Source: Silene conica
Lineage: Eukaryota > Streptophyta > Magnoliopsida > Caryophyllales > Caryophyllaceae
Reading direction: 5' to 3'
Assembly (NCBI GenBank): GCA_029255685.2
Contig: CM055316.2
Coordinates: forward strand, 71,997,237 to 72,061,236
Length of the DNA stretch: 64,000 nucleotides
Shown: in pieces, positions 24,632-36,519 of the stretch
Layout of the letters: every line of letters begins with the position of its first letter
How positions within the stretch are numbered: position 1 is the first letter of the stretch
Made by a program: the position numbers and the translations under genes
The notes under the pieces: generated by a model
Told to the model about the DNA's origin: nothing
The model's database searches: none
What the model saw: the letters and a program-made list of their open reading frames with translations, nothing else

Positions 24632-25979
24632 TTACGAAATAGTATACTCAATGTGATCATTTTTCAGAGCGATGTGAGTGACATGATCGCGAATCTCGCC
24701 ATGATTTTCTACGAATCGTTATTGAGTCGACCTACTATGACGCTGATATTCATACGGATCAACGGTAGCTAAAGTCGGATTATCTTCTTTGAACTATGCG
24801 ATTATGTTTTCATAGTTAAGATACGTTTCTTGTTTATCTTCAATTATCATATTATGCATAATAATACAAGCCATAAGAGTCTTCCCCGTCATAATTTAAT
24901 TCCAAAGAAGACACGGGCGTTTGATAACCGCAAATAAATCTAGCTTGTAGGACGCCGAAAGCACGCTCAACATCTTTTCGGCAACTCTCTTGTCGAGCTG
25001 CAAATAACTTATGCTTTTGAATTTGAGGCGCATTACTTGATTGAACAAATGCAGCCCAACCCGTATATATACTATCAGCAAGATAATATCTCATGTTATA
25101 CACCCTACCATTTACCGTGAAATTAACAGCTGAAGCGAAATCTTCCAAAATTTCATTAAATAATAGATAACGTTGAAGAACATTAATATCATTGAGCAAA
25201 TCTGGTGTACCGAAGAAGGCATGCCATATCCATATATCGTACGATTTGTCAGCTTCCAAAATGACTGTTGGTTTTGAACTTCTTTTGGAGTATTGTCCTG
25301 CCCATGCTGTTGGACAATTTTTTCACTCCCAATGCATGCAGTCAATCCTACCCAACATACCAGGAAATCCAGAACCTCCCCAATCCCCCATATGAAGCAT
25401 TGCTAAATCTTTAGTGTTGGGTTTACGTAGATACTCGATCCCAAAGTTGAATACCACACCTTCGATGAATGATTCAAGAGAGTCTTTTATGGATGTTTCA
25501 CTCATACGCAAGTACTCGTCTACTAAATCAGTAGACATACCATATGGTAGAACTTTTAAAGTAGCAGTGCATCTCTGCAATAGAGAGAAACTAAGTCTGA
25601 TCTCTTATTACCAACGGCTCGTTGTTGAAAAATGTGGCAGATAGAGCATTAACTATGCGCATAAATACATGCTTGTGCATACGAAATCTTCGACGAAATA
25701 GCTCATCTGGATAGACCGGATCCATGAAGTAGTCACTGTATAACTAGTTATGACCCTCTTCACGATTCCTCTCAATGTTTCTCCTAGGACGTCTAGGAGG
25801 ACAAATTGGTTATTGTATATGTCTGTTGACATATTCATTCAAACATTGGGCTTATCTACAAGGTTTTGTACAGCCTCATATTCTTCATCCGTTCGGTTTT
25901 TCCATTCGTAATCGGAAAGCCAATTTTGATCGACAATATCATCGTCTGAAGAATTTGAACTAGAACTTGACTCAGACAT
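24632..25979 (-). pseudogene. PIF/Harbinger transposase (HARBI1-like), decayed
   Basis: Minus-strand coding traces start at ATG 25977-25979 (MSESSSSSNSSDDDIVDQNW) and run to a stop at 24632-24634, in several frames. Recognisable parts are the STDLVDEYLRMSETSIKDSL helical region, GRIDCMHWE (first catalytic Asp), LNDINVLQR (second Asp) and KDVERAFGVLQARF (catalytic Glu). These are the DDE_Tnp_4 landmarks of plant Harbinger transposases. An early stop follows KPNV near 25842, and at least two frameshifts lie around 25260-25345 and 25580-25650. All three catalytic positions remain visible, but the ORF is broken. The accessory Myb-like ORF was not found and the element ends are not defined. Confidence 0.88.
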
Positions 25980-26109
25980 TGTGATAATATTTTTTTAAAG
26001 ATTAATGTATAATATTGAGAATTAATTGATAGAAAGAAAATGTGAGAATGATTTTGTTCAACAACTATAAGGAGTATATATAAGCCTATAAGGTATTTCT
26101 GTCTAACGT

Positions 26110-26225
26110 CTATATTGAATCCAACGAATATAATTATTCTGACGGATTTAATCCAATGAATATAATTATTCCAACGACTATATTTTAATCAAACGGATAT
26201 AGTTATTCTAACGACTATATTTTAA
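26110..26225. repeat. ~25-35 bp degenerate direct repeats near the Harbinger relic
   Basis: Four to five variants of 'ccaacgaatataattattct' occur in tandem between 26110 and 26225. They could be subterminal repeats of the element that carried the transposase. Confidence 0.5.
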
Positions 26226-26604
26226 TTTCTCCAATTTTATTCTTAGTTATCTTAACCATTTCTTACTTTACGTAATTATTCCGACTATCCCAATTATTTT
26301 GTGTTCATTTTCATCTGTATAATTTACTTTCATTTTATAAGTCAAATTTTTTCTTTGAAGTTACACAGGTAAGAACTCAAAGTAGCGACTCAAACTTAGC
26401 TAACAATATGACTTATCATTATACAACGAATACTCAACCAATTAAACTTACTGTGTCACTTACGCTACATGATATTACAACATTCGTTATGCACAAAGTC
26501 GCTAATTGCAATTAAAATTACAATACAAATTGAAATATTAAACATGGCTTTACACGAAAAATAATCATTATAAAAAATAATCATTATGATGACAAAATTT
26601 GAAA

Positions 26605-26640
26605 TAGCAACCCGTGTAATTTGCACGGGTTTAAGACTAG
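26605..26640 (+). mobile_element. Helitron 3' end
   Basis: The hairpin cccgtgtaatttgcacggg is followed by tttaaga and CTAG (26637-26640), then T: a typical plant Helitron 3' terminus in plus orientation. The body must extend leftward. No 5' TC terminus could be chosen. Confidence 0.6.
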
Positions 26641-27460
26641 TTTGTTGCAATTTATGAAGGGCGAGTGGATGATAGTACAATTATTGGATTATCAAATTAC
26701 TAAAAAAGTTTCGAATATAAAAATGTAAACAAATTAGTAGGACACTAAAAATATAGGTAAACAAATAATAAGAAAGAACAAAATATATTTTAGTCAACGA
26801 TTGCGGATACGGAAATGAGATACCCTTTTTCTATACTCAACCCATCCCAATGGCAGACGGGTAGCCAATAGCCCAATAGTCAATAATTCAATAGTTTGCT
26901 AGATTTTGGAACAATTGCGCTTAACCCAAATTATATTATCCAACAATATGTGCTCAAGTCCTAATTAAGCCCAACATTGTATTGATTGGAAGTGATAAAA
27001 GAAAAATAAATTATAAATAATGGATACGAAAACTCGTCGTCTTTTATTTATTCAATAGAAAACTCGTCGTCTATAGGTTTGATGTCTTTGAAGTTACTGC
27101 GATTTCACCTAATTTCTTCGTTCTGAATGTGACAGGTCAGCCATGATAGCCAATTTTGAATGCTTTAATCTTTAGTGTAATCAAATTGATACTAATGATC
27201 TTGATTATTAATGTATTATTGATCTTGGTTGTTGATGACCATAACAATGATATGGTTATCGATAAGACCATAACTAATGTCATGTGATGACGATGTTTTG
27301 TTGAGTTTTCTTTTTCAATGTAGATATGATTTTATAGGGATTGATTTTCGTAGTATACATTTTAGTTATCACGGTACGGTACGGTTATAACCAATTTTCC
27401 TTTTTATTCTTTTTTTCGTCAAAATGAGGGTAAAATTATTTGTGAGTCTTAGGACAAAAG
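26641..27460. other. Intergenic, no gene seen
   Basis: AT-rich. It contains a local duplication of 'gaaaactcgtcgtct' at about 27028-27073. No coding potential recognised. Confidence 0.3.
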
Positions 27461-28640
27461 TCACAAAACCCATTCACGATCCCGATAATCTATGAATTGA
27501 TCTAAGAGAATACAAACTTTATTTTTAGAGAAAGATCGAAACTTTTTCTTGAGTGAATTTTTCTCATTATCTGAATCTGAATCTGAATCTGAATCTAAAT
27601 CTGAGTTATTTGAATGAGTCATCAGACACACGACACTTTCTTCGGGAGACTTTGAAACATTTTTTGAAGAACTTAACGAAATGCATAACTTGGCATCCAC
27701 TTCTTCCTCAAGGACCTCGTCCTCCTCATAATGGGATAAGCCCCAAATAGCTATCGTGACTTTGATTTTATAATCTTGTTTTGCAAAGTCACGTTTTTTT
27801 TCTTTAGATTTGATGTTGTCCCATTTTGTACAGTCTTTGATTTAATGACCTTTGTCACCACACTTAAAACATCCAACTGTGGAACTTGACCTTCTCTTAG
27901 GAAACCGACGCTTACTAGTATTAGTTTTAAATTTTTGTGAGCTTCGACCATTTATCATACCTGCAACATTTTTGGTGAACATTGCAAACTCGTTATCTAC
28001 ATCCTCCTCATCACTTGAGAGAGCATTGAGAGCGAGCCTTTCTCTTTAGAGCTTTCCTTGGAATGTTTCACAAGAGTTAACTCGTGAGCCATGAGTGAGC
28101 CCATTAGTTCATTAAAGGGTAGTTTGGATAGGTCATTTGCTTTAGGTCACTTGCTTCCTCAATTGTCGTAACCTTTGGTTGCCATTTTTCAGTTAGACTG
28201 CGAATGATTTTACGGACTAGATCCTCGGTTTCAAAAATCCTCCCTAAATTTTTGAGTTCATTGATAATACTAGAAAAGTGAGAGTACAGACAATTTATGT
28301 ACTCATCTTTAGTCATGTTAAATATTTCGTATTGTTGCATGAGAAGATCTATTCGATACTTCTTGACTTGAGACGCTACCTCATATACAAGGCATATGAT
28401 GTCCCAAATCTCCTTAACCGTAGTACAACCAGATATTCTGTTAATCTCTTACTCACCGATGCCATATTGAAGAATGGACATGGATTTAAAGTTATTTTCG
28501 ACCTTTCTATAATCAGCCTCAACATACTTGTGCTCACTCTTTTTGGTACTAGTGCCATCAGTATTAGTGACCGTGATAGTGAGGGGGGCGTTTTGAAGTA
28601 TCGACCAACATTTATAATTGTTACCCTTGACATAGTGCTG
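27461..28640 (-). pseudogene. Ty1/copia gag relic
   Basis: Minus-strand fragments resemble a copia gag of the UBN2 type. In order they are a segment with YKCWSILQNAPLTITVTNTD, then SGCTTVKEIWD, then QVKKYRIDLLMQQYEIFNMT with SSIINELKNLGRIFE, and a CCHC knuckle read as CFKCGDKGH then IKDC. A stop codon lies inside the knuckle near 27843. A Ser-Asp-rich tail follows (27550-27610). Frames change several times, so it is not functional. No protease, integrase or RT is found to its left. Confidence 0.75.
27571..27606. repeat. (GAATCT)n microsatellite
   Basis: About six hexamer units with minor variants, encoding the Ser-Asp run of the gag relic on the minus strand. Confidence 0.8.
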
Positions 28641-29262
28641 TGGGAAAATATCTGTATATACTTCCTAATACATAATTGAAGGATTATAACGAAATTACAA
28701 CATACGATTTATAGTCATAACGAAAAACGATATACGAAGGTTAAGGAATAAGAATCAACCTTTGGTCCCTGCAATAAGGCCTAAGAACAGATATCAAAGT
28801 AGATATCCCCCTCATTGTTGCACCCAAGATGCGCCGATAAATACCTTTTCTTGAGCTAGAAACCGGAAAATTACTAAGTAATTTTTATGTAAGATGAACA
28901 ATTGAGAGAGGAAGAGGGAGGATGAGAATTGGGATGCGTGTGTAAGAGCAATGAGCCGTGTCCCTTCTGTCTCATGGGAGCCGTGTATTTATATGTATAG
29001 AGTAGTGTATTGGCTAGCAGAGTTCTATTCCAAGTATACTACTAACATTAACAAACAACCATAAGATGAGATTTACAACCATAAGATGAGATTTCTCAAA
29101 TCGGTATTTGAGTCCTCCCGAAACTCCTCCTATCCTTGTAACCAACTCGTTCCACTCGTGTGAGTGTGAACCGTGACATCCCATGTGTGGGTTGTTGCTC
29201 AGTCGATTATTACCCTCTTATGTATATAATGTTTTATCTGTATATATCGCTAATTAAATATA

Positions 29263-30120
29263 GTGTAAATTGATAATCAGTACCGATAAAATGACCATTT
29301 TTAATAAATGGTACCAACATAAATACTTATTAGTAAATAGTACCAGTTTAATTACTCCGTTCAATAAGTAGTACCAAGTCACCGGAAAATCGCACTTTTT
29401 AGGCATATTTGAATTTTGCCGCCTATATTTTAATATTTTATACCTATTCTACCCTCCCCTAATTTTCAAACATTTATCCCTCACTTCTCCTATCCCCACC
29501 CACCTCCACCACACCCCACCGCACCTCCACCACCAATGCAACCCCACCTCCACCACACCCCACCGCACCTCCACCACCACTCCCTCACTCCCCTCATTAA
29601 CTGCACCGCCACTACCACTCTCCCATTCCCCCACTCTCATTGTCACTCTACCACTGGCTGTCACCCCCGACGTCACCACTCCAACATCGCCTCTATTGGT
29701 CGCCTACTCTCTTGCTGCCGCCTCCCTCTCACTCCCCCTTTTGCGCGATTGTCACGGCTTCCACCTCCTTTTCCTCTCCTCAATTTATTTTTCAGATTTT
29801 GGTTGAACGGGGTGGTTGTGGTTGTTGTTGGGTGGTGGTGGTGGTGGTTGGAAGATAAAAAGGGGTTAAAGTTGGTGGTGGTAGTGAGGGTGGTTGGGGT
29901 GGTTATTGGGTTTGTGGGTCTTATGGTGCTTTAGTTAATATGAGAGTAGTTAATTAATAAGGGCATTTTGGTCATTTTATGTTATTTTTAGCCGGAAAAT
30001 GGGACTTGGTACTACTTATTGAACGTGGTAATTAAACTGGTACTGTATACTAATAAGTTTTTATGTTGGTACTCTTTATTAAAAATGGTCATTTTATTGG
30101 TACTGATTATCAATTTACAC
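29263..30120. mobile_element. Long-TIR Mutator-like element with GC-rich cargo
   Basis: The ends gtgtaaattgataatcagta and the inverse at 30101-30120 begin TIRs of about 118 bp that are roughly 90% alike by eye. They include 'aataagtagtaccaagtc' in both arms. Flanks show an 8-of-9 TSD (ttaaatata/ataaatata). The interior (29450-29940) is strikingly Pro/His-codon and GT-rich, unlike its AT-rich surroundings, and may be captured genic DNA. The 132-codon ORF across it (29536-29934) is low-complexity and resembles no family I know. Confidence 0.78.
29499..29579 (+). repeat. 44-bp tandem duplication in MULE cargo
   Basis: The block cccacctccaccacacccca starts at 29499 and again at 29543, nearly identical over the unit. 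Confidence 0.8.
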
Positions 30121-30869
30121 ATAAATATAACCGTATATTTAACTAAATTATTTAATCTTTATTAAATAATTACATTATATACATCAATTAAATATAACAC
30201 TTTATATTTAATTACGAATTAACATTTTAATTCATCTCAGCTAATATTATTTAATCACTATTAAATAATCTCATCATCATTACATTGATTAACCGTTTAG
30301 TCGTAGAAGGTATCAATATGATTATATTTTCATTTAATCATATCTCTCAGATTACATCCTTTAGGTGTGACTTTTAGGAACCAGTTGTTTACCGCCATCT
30401 GTATGACAATAACGTCAAACTTCTAGCAAACATACCGTTATTGATAAACGTGAATCAACTGATAAAAATACAAAGTATACCCTGTGAACCTTTAAGAGAT
30501 TTATTCATGTTGTCGCACTAACTGTGGAGGACACTAGCTCCAACAAGTACTCCATGCGATGTTTTCACCTGACATCGTTATCTCTCTTAAAGATGGGATA
30601 CTTAGTGTCTTTTGAATCGTCCTTAAATATATGATCAACTCTATTTAACCAATATGTAGAGTACGAGACTCTAATACCAATGGGATAATTAGGTGTACCC
30701 TTTAAAAAATTTGAAGTACAATACTTGAGAAACTCAATGGAGTGTAAGTTCAGAAGATGATACAACAATTTTATTTATGCCATGGTATTGTGAAGTGTGA
30801 CACATAGCTGATGATTATTAGATACGAAAGAGCAAATTAAGAGTACGTAAAAGTAAATATATAGACAAA

Positions 30870-31800
30870 CAAACAATATTTAAAAATTTGGTTGAGTCTC
30901 TACTCCGAAACCTACGTCCAACCGTTATTTTATTGGTTGTTTTGAAATTTACTCAAATAACTAAACCCCCACAATGAAAATAACTTGCCACTTTTTTCCA
31001 TTGCACTTAAGCTTAAAGTTACTTTGCTTTAAGAGTTACTCAAACTTAAAGTTACTCCGCTTTAAGAGTTTATGAAGTTCTATCTCTTTGGTTTACACGG
31101 TCAGAATTTCAAGGATTGACTTAAGAACATGGAGATTACAATTAAGATCTAAACACGAGAAATAGAATCATGGAACAAAATCATTATGTTACAGTGCAGC
31201 TTGCTGATACGTGGAGATTTTACAGCTTTGAAAAATACGTGAGGACTTTAAAAAACTGAAAACGATTTTGCAAACAACTTAAAAGATGAACTTTAAATGC
31301 ACAAGTGATTTGCATAAATTCTTAATAAATATTTTGAAAAGTCTTAAAAACAAATGTGAAATGAGATGTCTATTTATAAAGGCAGAGTTGTGTAAAAGTT
31401 TTACCCTAAACAACTATTTTACTCTATTGTCCAAGAGTTGATAATTATGCCATTTTACAATGTTGGAGTGTGTACTTAGTTTTGTAGGCTCGATGCAAAA
31501 AATATGTTTTCAAAGCAAAGAGTGTCTTGCATACTTTGCATGACAGCTCACAATTTTTCCACAAATAGAAAAAGTTAAAGACTCATTTTTGGAAACTAGA
31601 ACAACTTGCAAGAATGAGATTAACATCTTTTGTAGTAATCTTGCAAGCATATACATTTTGTTCTTCTAAATTGTAAAATGTATCTTTTTGAAAACAAGAA
31701 AAACATTTGTCGCATTTTTGAAATTATTTTCGTTTTAAGAAAATACTCCATACGATATATCAGGAGCAACAATGCAGTGCACTGTTGCATGGCTAGCTAA
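30870..31800 (-). mobile_element. LTR-like sequence, inverted relative to the SIRE-like 3' LTR
   Basis: On the minus strand this stretch reads like the right-hand LTR at 34172-35509: ggttggacgtaggtttcgga, 'cttaaagcggagtaacttta' and gtttagatcttaa have counterparts at 35266-35285, 35130-35155 and 35033-35045. The two copies are clearly diverged. It is likely a truncated LTR of a related SIRE-type element in the opposite orientation. Confidence 0.55.
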
Positions 31801-31984
31801 GCAGCCACTTGACATAAATGAGAATGTTACACTTACTCTTACAACATTTCGACTAATATTAATGCTAGGGGATGTATCTTTGTTCTTGACTTGTCTTGAC
31901 TACAATTGATCATGTTGAGTCTTCTTAGAAGTGCATTTGATTGCCTCAATAACTAGTTCACTTGTTTTGCTTCTGTTGCAACGA

Positions 31985-33758
31985 ACGAAGAAGAAGATCA
32001 AATTGAACCGGAATCCCCTACTGATCAACATGCAACAGACAAGGCATCCAAAGTCAGAGAGGATGTCGAAAAAGGTGAGGAGAGTGAACAACCAAATGAG
32101 GAGAATGAAGAAAGTGAGAAAAGTGCAGAAAATAAGAAAAATGCTGAAAAGAAAAAGGAAAAAGGAAGTGAGAAGAAGGGAGAAAGTAAGAAAAATAATG
32201 AAAAGAAAAAGGAGAAAGAAAATGAGAAAAAAGAAGAAAGTGAGAAAAGTGAAGAAAATAAGGAGAATGGTAATAAGAAAAAGAATAAGGGGAATATTAA
32301 GAATGGAAAAGACAAGAAGGATGGTGAATAGAAAAGGAAGGGGAAGGCTGAAGTAAGTGAACAAGAGAGGGAAACCGATGAAGAAAAGGATACGGAGACG
32401 GTTGAAACCAAAGAAAATGAGGAGGAAACCCATGTCCACGCTGCATTCGAAGATGAGTTTGACCCATTAGAGCATGCCTCTCCCAGATCCAAGTAAAAAA
32501 GGAAGATTAGTGAAATATTTGGTGATGATGGGGACGATGACACTCTCATCTCAAACATGGGAAAAACAAAAACCACCAAAACAACCAAGCCCAAGCAAAA
32601 ACCTACCCGTCCTCCAGCCAAGAAGGCTAAAATCCTGAAGAAGACCAAACTCCAAAAGAAAACCAAAGCCACTGATCAACCCGGCTCCTCCAAACCATGC
32701 ACTACTCTGATTGCTACCCATTTTGATGAATCTTTCAAGAATGAGGTATGGGCTCATCTCTCCCATCTTCCCATTTCGGAGGAGGTGCTTGATAAATGCC
32801 ACAGTCTACTCTCTTGCTCGTTCAACACAGGCAGGCGCTACTCAAAAGACTGGTATGATACATCCCCTGCCTTCAGTTTTTTCAAGTTTGAAATGTTTGC
32901 CCAACACTGGTTTGAGCTACTAGACATGTACTGCCTTGTGTACTTGTCGGAAGTAGTGCAATTCTTTGCCACCGTTCATGTGGATGTTGCATCTGAAACC
33001 CTGTCAGCCTACATCAACTCCAAGCCATTTGTCCTCACCATTGATCAATTGGCCACTGACCTCAAAACCATCCCTGTTGGTCTAGACACATTCCCGAAAG
33101 GCACTTGGGGCAAAGTCGAGGCATCCATGGTCACCAACATAACAAACACCCTACGACCTGGCCATGGAGAAGGTCCCTCCAACATTTATGTTACTGAACT
33201 TCGAGCCCCCCACCGCTTCATCTTCAAATTTTTACAGCGTGTCATTGTCCCCAACAACAACACTCGTGGCCGTTGCTCATACCTAGAAATGACCCTTCTC
33301 TACTACATACTGAAAAGCCGTCCCATTAGCTTTCCACATCTCATGTTCTTCCGCATCAATGAACTTGCCAAGGATATTAGTGTTGGGAAGTATGACAAGA
33401 AAACTCTCATCCCCTATGGAATGTGGCTCTCAATCATCTTTCAAAAATGCAAGCTCATCAAGAAGGGAGCCCTGCTGTGGACAGACTAAGTGATGAGATG
33501 ACATCAGACTTATTATCCCAAATGGCCTTGGTTATTTGAGATGGTAAGTTGGTAAAGAAGTTTAGTGCGAAAGGAACGATTGGGTCAACTGTTGCACCAG
33601 GGGCTATCAATGACAAATTGGATCAATTGATGACTCTTGTCAAGAAGCTGGTTGTGGACATAGAGTCTTTGAAAAAGGAGGTGGCTGAACTGAAAACGGT
33701 CAATGAGGACCTCATGGAGAGGATTGCAGGAGATGCCGAGGCCGAGGATGAGGCCTAA
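31985..33758 (+). pseudogene. SIRE-like retrotransposon extra ORF (env-like/plant-transposon domain), decayed
   Basis: The main open part is 32557-33489 (310 codons). The same frame can be followed back to about 31985 through a Glu/Lys-rich segment, but it is broken by TAG at 32329-32331 and TAA at 32494-32496. The order is acidic and Lys-Glu repeats, a basic Lys/Pro segment (KTTKPKQKPTRPPAKKAK), then a globular domain with AHLSHLPISEEVLDK, VVQFFATVHVDVASETLSA and LLYYILKSRPISFPHLMFF. After a frameshift near 33485 and a TGA at about 33537-33539, a coiled coil follows (33549-33758, heptad-like LMTLVKKLVVDIESLKKEVA). Plant SIRE/Maximus copia elements carry such an ORF between pol and the 3' LTR, often called env-like. 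That role is not proven. The PPT and LTR just downstream fit this reading. Confidence 0.65.
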
Positions 33759-34158
33759 AACTCCCCACCCCTTCCACCCTTATCATTTAGCCTATTATGT
33801 TTAATGTTGTGCATGTATGCTGTTAACTTTGTGCTTTCTGAACACTTGTTTTCTGAATCCGTATCTCTGTCATGAACTGCTACCTAGACTTGTTTTGTTT
33901 CTCTTCTTGATGATGTCAAGAGGGGGAAGTGTTATAAAATTTGTGTGTTGCTATTACTCAATGACTCTTAGGCTAACGTTCACCGTAGAAATGTCTTAGC
34001 TACCATGATTAGAAGTCGTACCTAGGTTAAGTATGCCGACCCTTTGATCACCTTGATTACGTATTTTGATGTCCTATTGATTATGGTTAACAAAGACCGA
34101 CTCACCATGGGCAAAAGGAGGAACTTGTGACACAATTTTATGTGTAACTTGCCATCAT

Positions 34159-34171
34159 CAAAGGGGGAATT
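34159..34171 (+). other. Polypurine tract of SIRE-like element
   Basis: The purine run caaagggggaatt follows gccatcatc, a context common before SIRE-type 3' LTRs, and directly precedes the LTR start TGTTAG. Confidence 0.6.
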
Positions 34172-35509
34172 TGTTAGAACACAAGATGTTGATGATGCCA
34201 AGTTACTACTAATCTTCTAATGTTTCCTCTAAGTGTTATGAATGTTAGCAAGTGATATCAAAGTCGTAAAGCTTGAAAGATGATCAAGATGAAGTCTCAA
34301 GGTGCAAGCATAACACAAGTCAAGTCGTGTCTAGAATTAGTGTTGTAAGCAAGGTAATCAAACATACTTATCTAAGTTATTAAGAGTGCAAAAATCTGTG
34401 CAACAGTCCTGGACTGTTGCATCCCTGGTTTCTAGTGTTAGTTACACGGAGATATTTTTCAAAGAGGTTTTCAAATGTTTGAATATTGTTCTCAAAATAT
34501 CAACTTGTTTTTAAAAATTATTATTTGAATCAAAGATCAGAAGAAACAAGTTGAAATCTCATTCAAAAGAGTCATGGTCATTGTGAAAAAGAAATCTTGC
34601 TTTTTTTCCTTCTTTGGCTATGAGAGTTTTTCTATAAGAGAAAGTTGAATGCACTCCATACCTAAATTAGTGCAACATAGAGCCTTGTAAATCTGACCAG
34701 TCCTTTTCCCCTCTTTGACAAACTGATTCACCCTTTTACCCATCAAATAAAGACACTTGTTTATTGCAAAAGGGTGGACAAAGCATGTGCCTAGGGTTTC
34801 AAAGCCTTATATCTCAGGGCTATATATATGGACCCTTGGGTTCATTTATGACTTGGGACTTTTTGAGCATTCATTACTACTTTGCAAAAATCTGTAAAAG
34901 CTTTATTCTTCAAAGTGTTTTTTGCAGAAGTCTTAAGTTTTAAAGTCTTCAAACTGTTTTAACAAGTTATTATCTTCTAAGCACTAGTTAGCTCTCTTAA
35001 TGTCTAATGAGTATGTTCGATGAACCTTGCGTTTAGATCTTAAATGAAGTCTCCATTTTCTTAAGAGCGAGAACCCTTGAGACATTGATCGTGTAAATCA
35101 AAGGTAGAACATCAAAACTCTTAGAGCGGAGTAGCTCTAGGTGTGAGTCAAGTCTTACGAGCGGAGTAGCTCTAAGCAAATTGCAACCGGAGTAGGTTAG
35201 CGAGTTGTTTTATTGTAATCGTTCTTGTCAAGTTGGGTAACTTTTAAACATTAAATAAAATAACGATTGGACGTAGGCTCCGGAGTAGGAGCTGAACCAA
35301 TTTTTAAATATCGTCTGTTTATGTTTTGCTCAAACTCTTGCCCACTTCTCGTTTCTTTGCTACTTACGAAAAAGAACAAATTTGTGCAACCGTTCCTTAT
35401 AGTGTTGCTTAGACTTTGTTTCTTGTTGCTTCTTTTACAAACTCTCAAGTTAAATCAGAATTTTTGAAAGGTCACCTAATTCACCCGCTCCCCCTCTTAG
35501 GTGCTAACT
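34172..35509 (+). mobile_element. SIRE-like 3' LTR
   Basis: It starts tgttagaacacaagatg right after the polypurine tract and ends near gtgctaact, the imperfect inverse of TGTTAG, giving about 1.34 kb. A TATA-like ggctatatatatgg lies near 34818. The end includes attcacccgctccccctctt, typical of this group. No matching 5' LTR in the same orientation lies in the window, and the TSD cannot be tested. Confidence 0.65.
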
Positions 35510-35524
35510 CGTCTTGACTCTTCA

Positions 35525-35705
35525 CTTGTGAAGGATAATATCCGTTACAAGTTAACGACGGATAATTTACTCTCACAATCAAGCAAGTAGACATGTAAAT
35601 GAGAGAAAATGAACCCTCTTATAATAGTGCAACTTGCATTATGTGAAATAGGTATTATCCGTATTCACCTTGTAACAGATAATGTCTATCTTCAATGACA
35701 TTTGT
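35525..35705. mobile_element. MULE-type MITE (family B), second copy
   Basis: Inverted subterminal blocks gataatatccgttacaag and the inverse of cttgtaacagataatg bracket gcaacttgcattatgtga, shared with the copy at 14141-14316. Precise ends and TSD are unclear. Confidence 0.5.
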
Positions 35706-35789
35706 GATTTGTTTGACATACTACTATTCCAAACTCGCCAACAAAGGTAAGCAGTGGCGAATCTAGGATGTATAAAGTGGGGGTGATTA

Positions 35790-36190
35790 CACTACGAAAA
35801 ATAGTATTGTTGCAAGATACACAAATGACGTTGGTCGCGTTGCAAATTATTGTTTGCGACGGAATTTGCAACGAAATTGTTTTTTGCAATGAAATTTGGG
35901 ACCGAGGGTAATTTCCCAATCCCGCGAACAAAAAGTCAAATGGCGGGATTTTCGTCGCAAATTTGCGACGGGATATCCGTTGCATCTGAAATTGGCGGAA
36001 TTTTTTTTGGACCACCAGGATAAAAGTCAGTCAACCTTTGCGACGGATTTTCCGTCGCAAATATTGATCCTGGTCAAGGTCAAGTTATGTCAATCGTTTG
36101 CGGCGAGAAATCCGTCGCAAATATTGACTATGTTTGAGTCAAACCCTGGTCAAGGTCAATCAATGTTAGCAACGGACTTCCCGTCAAAAT
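35790..36190 (+). mobile_element. CACTA (En/Spm) end fragment with subterminal repeats
   Basis: It begins CACTACGAAAAATAG and contains at least five variants of ttgcgacggattttccgtcg in both orientations, the subterminal repeat pattern of CACTA elements. The other terminus (CGTAGTG) was not found, so it is truncated near 36190. Confidence 0.65.
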
Positions 36191-36519
36191 ATAATCACTT
36201 AATTAATCTCGTCCCTAAAAATTTTGGGGTCATATACGATATTTAAATGATAATCCCCTCCTAACAAAAACTTATTCTAATATACAAATTCTTGATAAAT
36301 ACTAAAATAATTTGATAATCGATAATTCTAGTAAGGCTCATCAAAATATAAAGTATTTATTTTTAAGTATGATTATGATTTTGTAAAATATCATCATATT
36401 CACATTGTCATGGTGGTTAAATTAATTTAAATAGTAAATAAGACGATGCAAGTTCGACCCTTTCTTAGAACATTTTCAATTGCTTTTAATATGCAAAATG
36501 AAAAGCTAAAAAATTGTAG

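Larger units (their letters stand above)
28660..30551 (-). mobile_element. Probable copia LTR region split by a MULE
   Basis: Upstream of the gag relic (minus sense) the sequence begins tgttggagctagtgtcctcc at 30551. It contains a TATA-like catataaatac near 28990 followed by a pyrimidine-rich leader, as LTRs do. A long-TIR element (29263-30120) interrupts it. No matching second LTR or clear primer binding site was found next to gag, so the call is tentative. A direct duplication of ataagatgagattt lies at about 29061-29093. Confidence 0.35.

Noticed and set aside
29536..29934. 132-codon His/Pro then Val/Trp-rich ORF
   Set aside because: Low-complexity composition of the MULE interior; no start context, family or splice support.
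30660..30700. Primer-binding-site-like tggtattagagtc on the minus strand
   Set aside because: It resembles the tRNA-Met PBS but has mismatches and no LTR ending next to it.
31931..32672. Long opposite-strand and alternative-frame ORFs (Leu/Phe-rich on minus, Lys/Arg-rich on plus)
   Set aside because: They are shadows of the purine-rich Lys/Glu repeat coding segment of the retrotransposon ORF and have no independent family resemblance.
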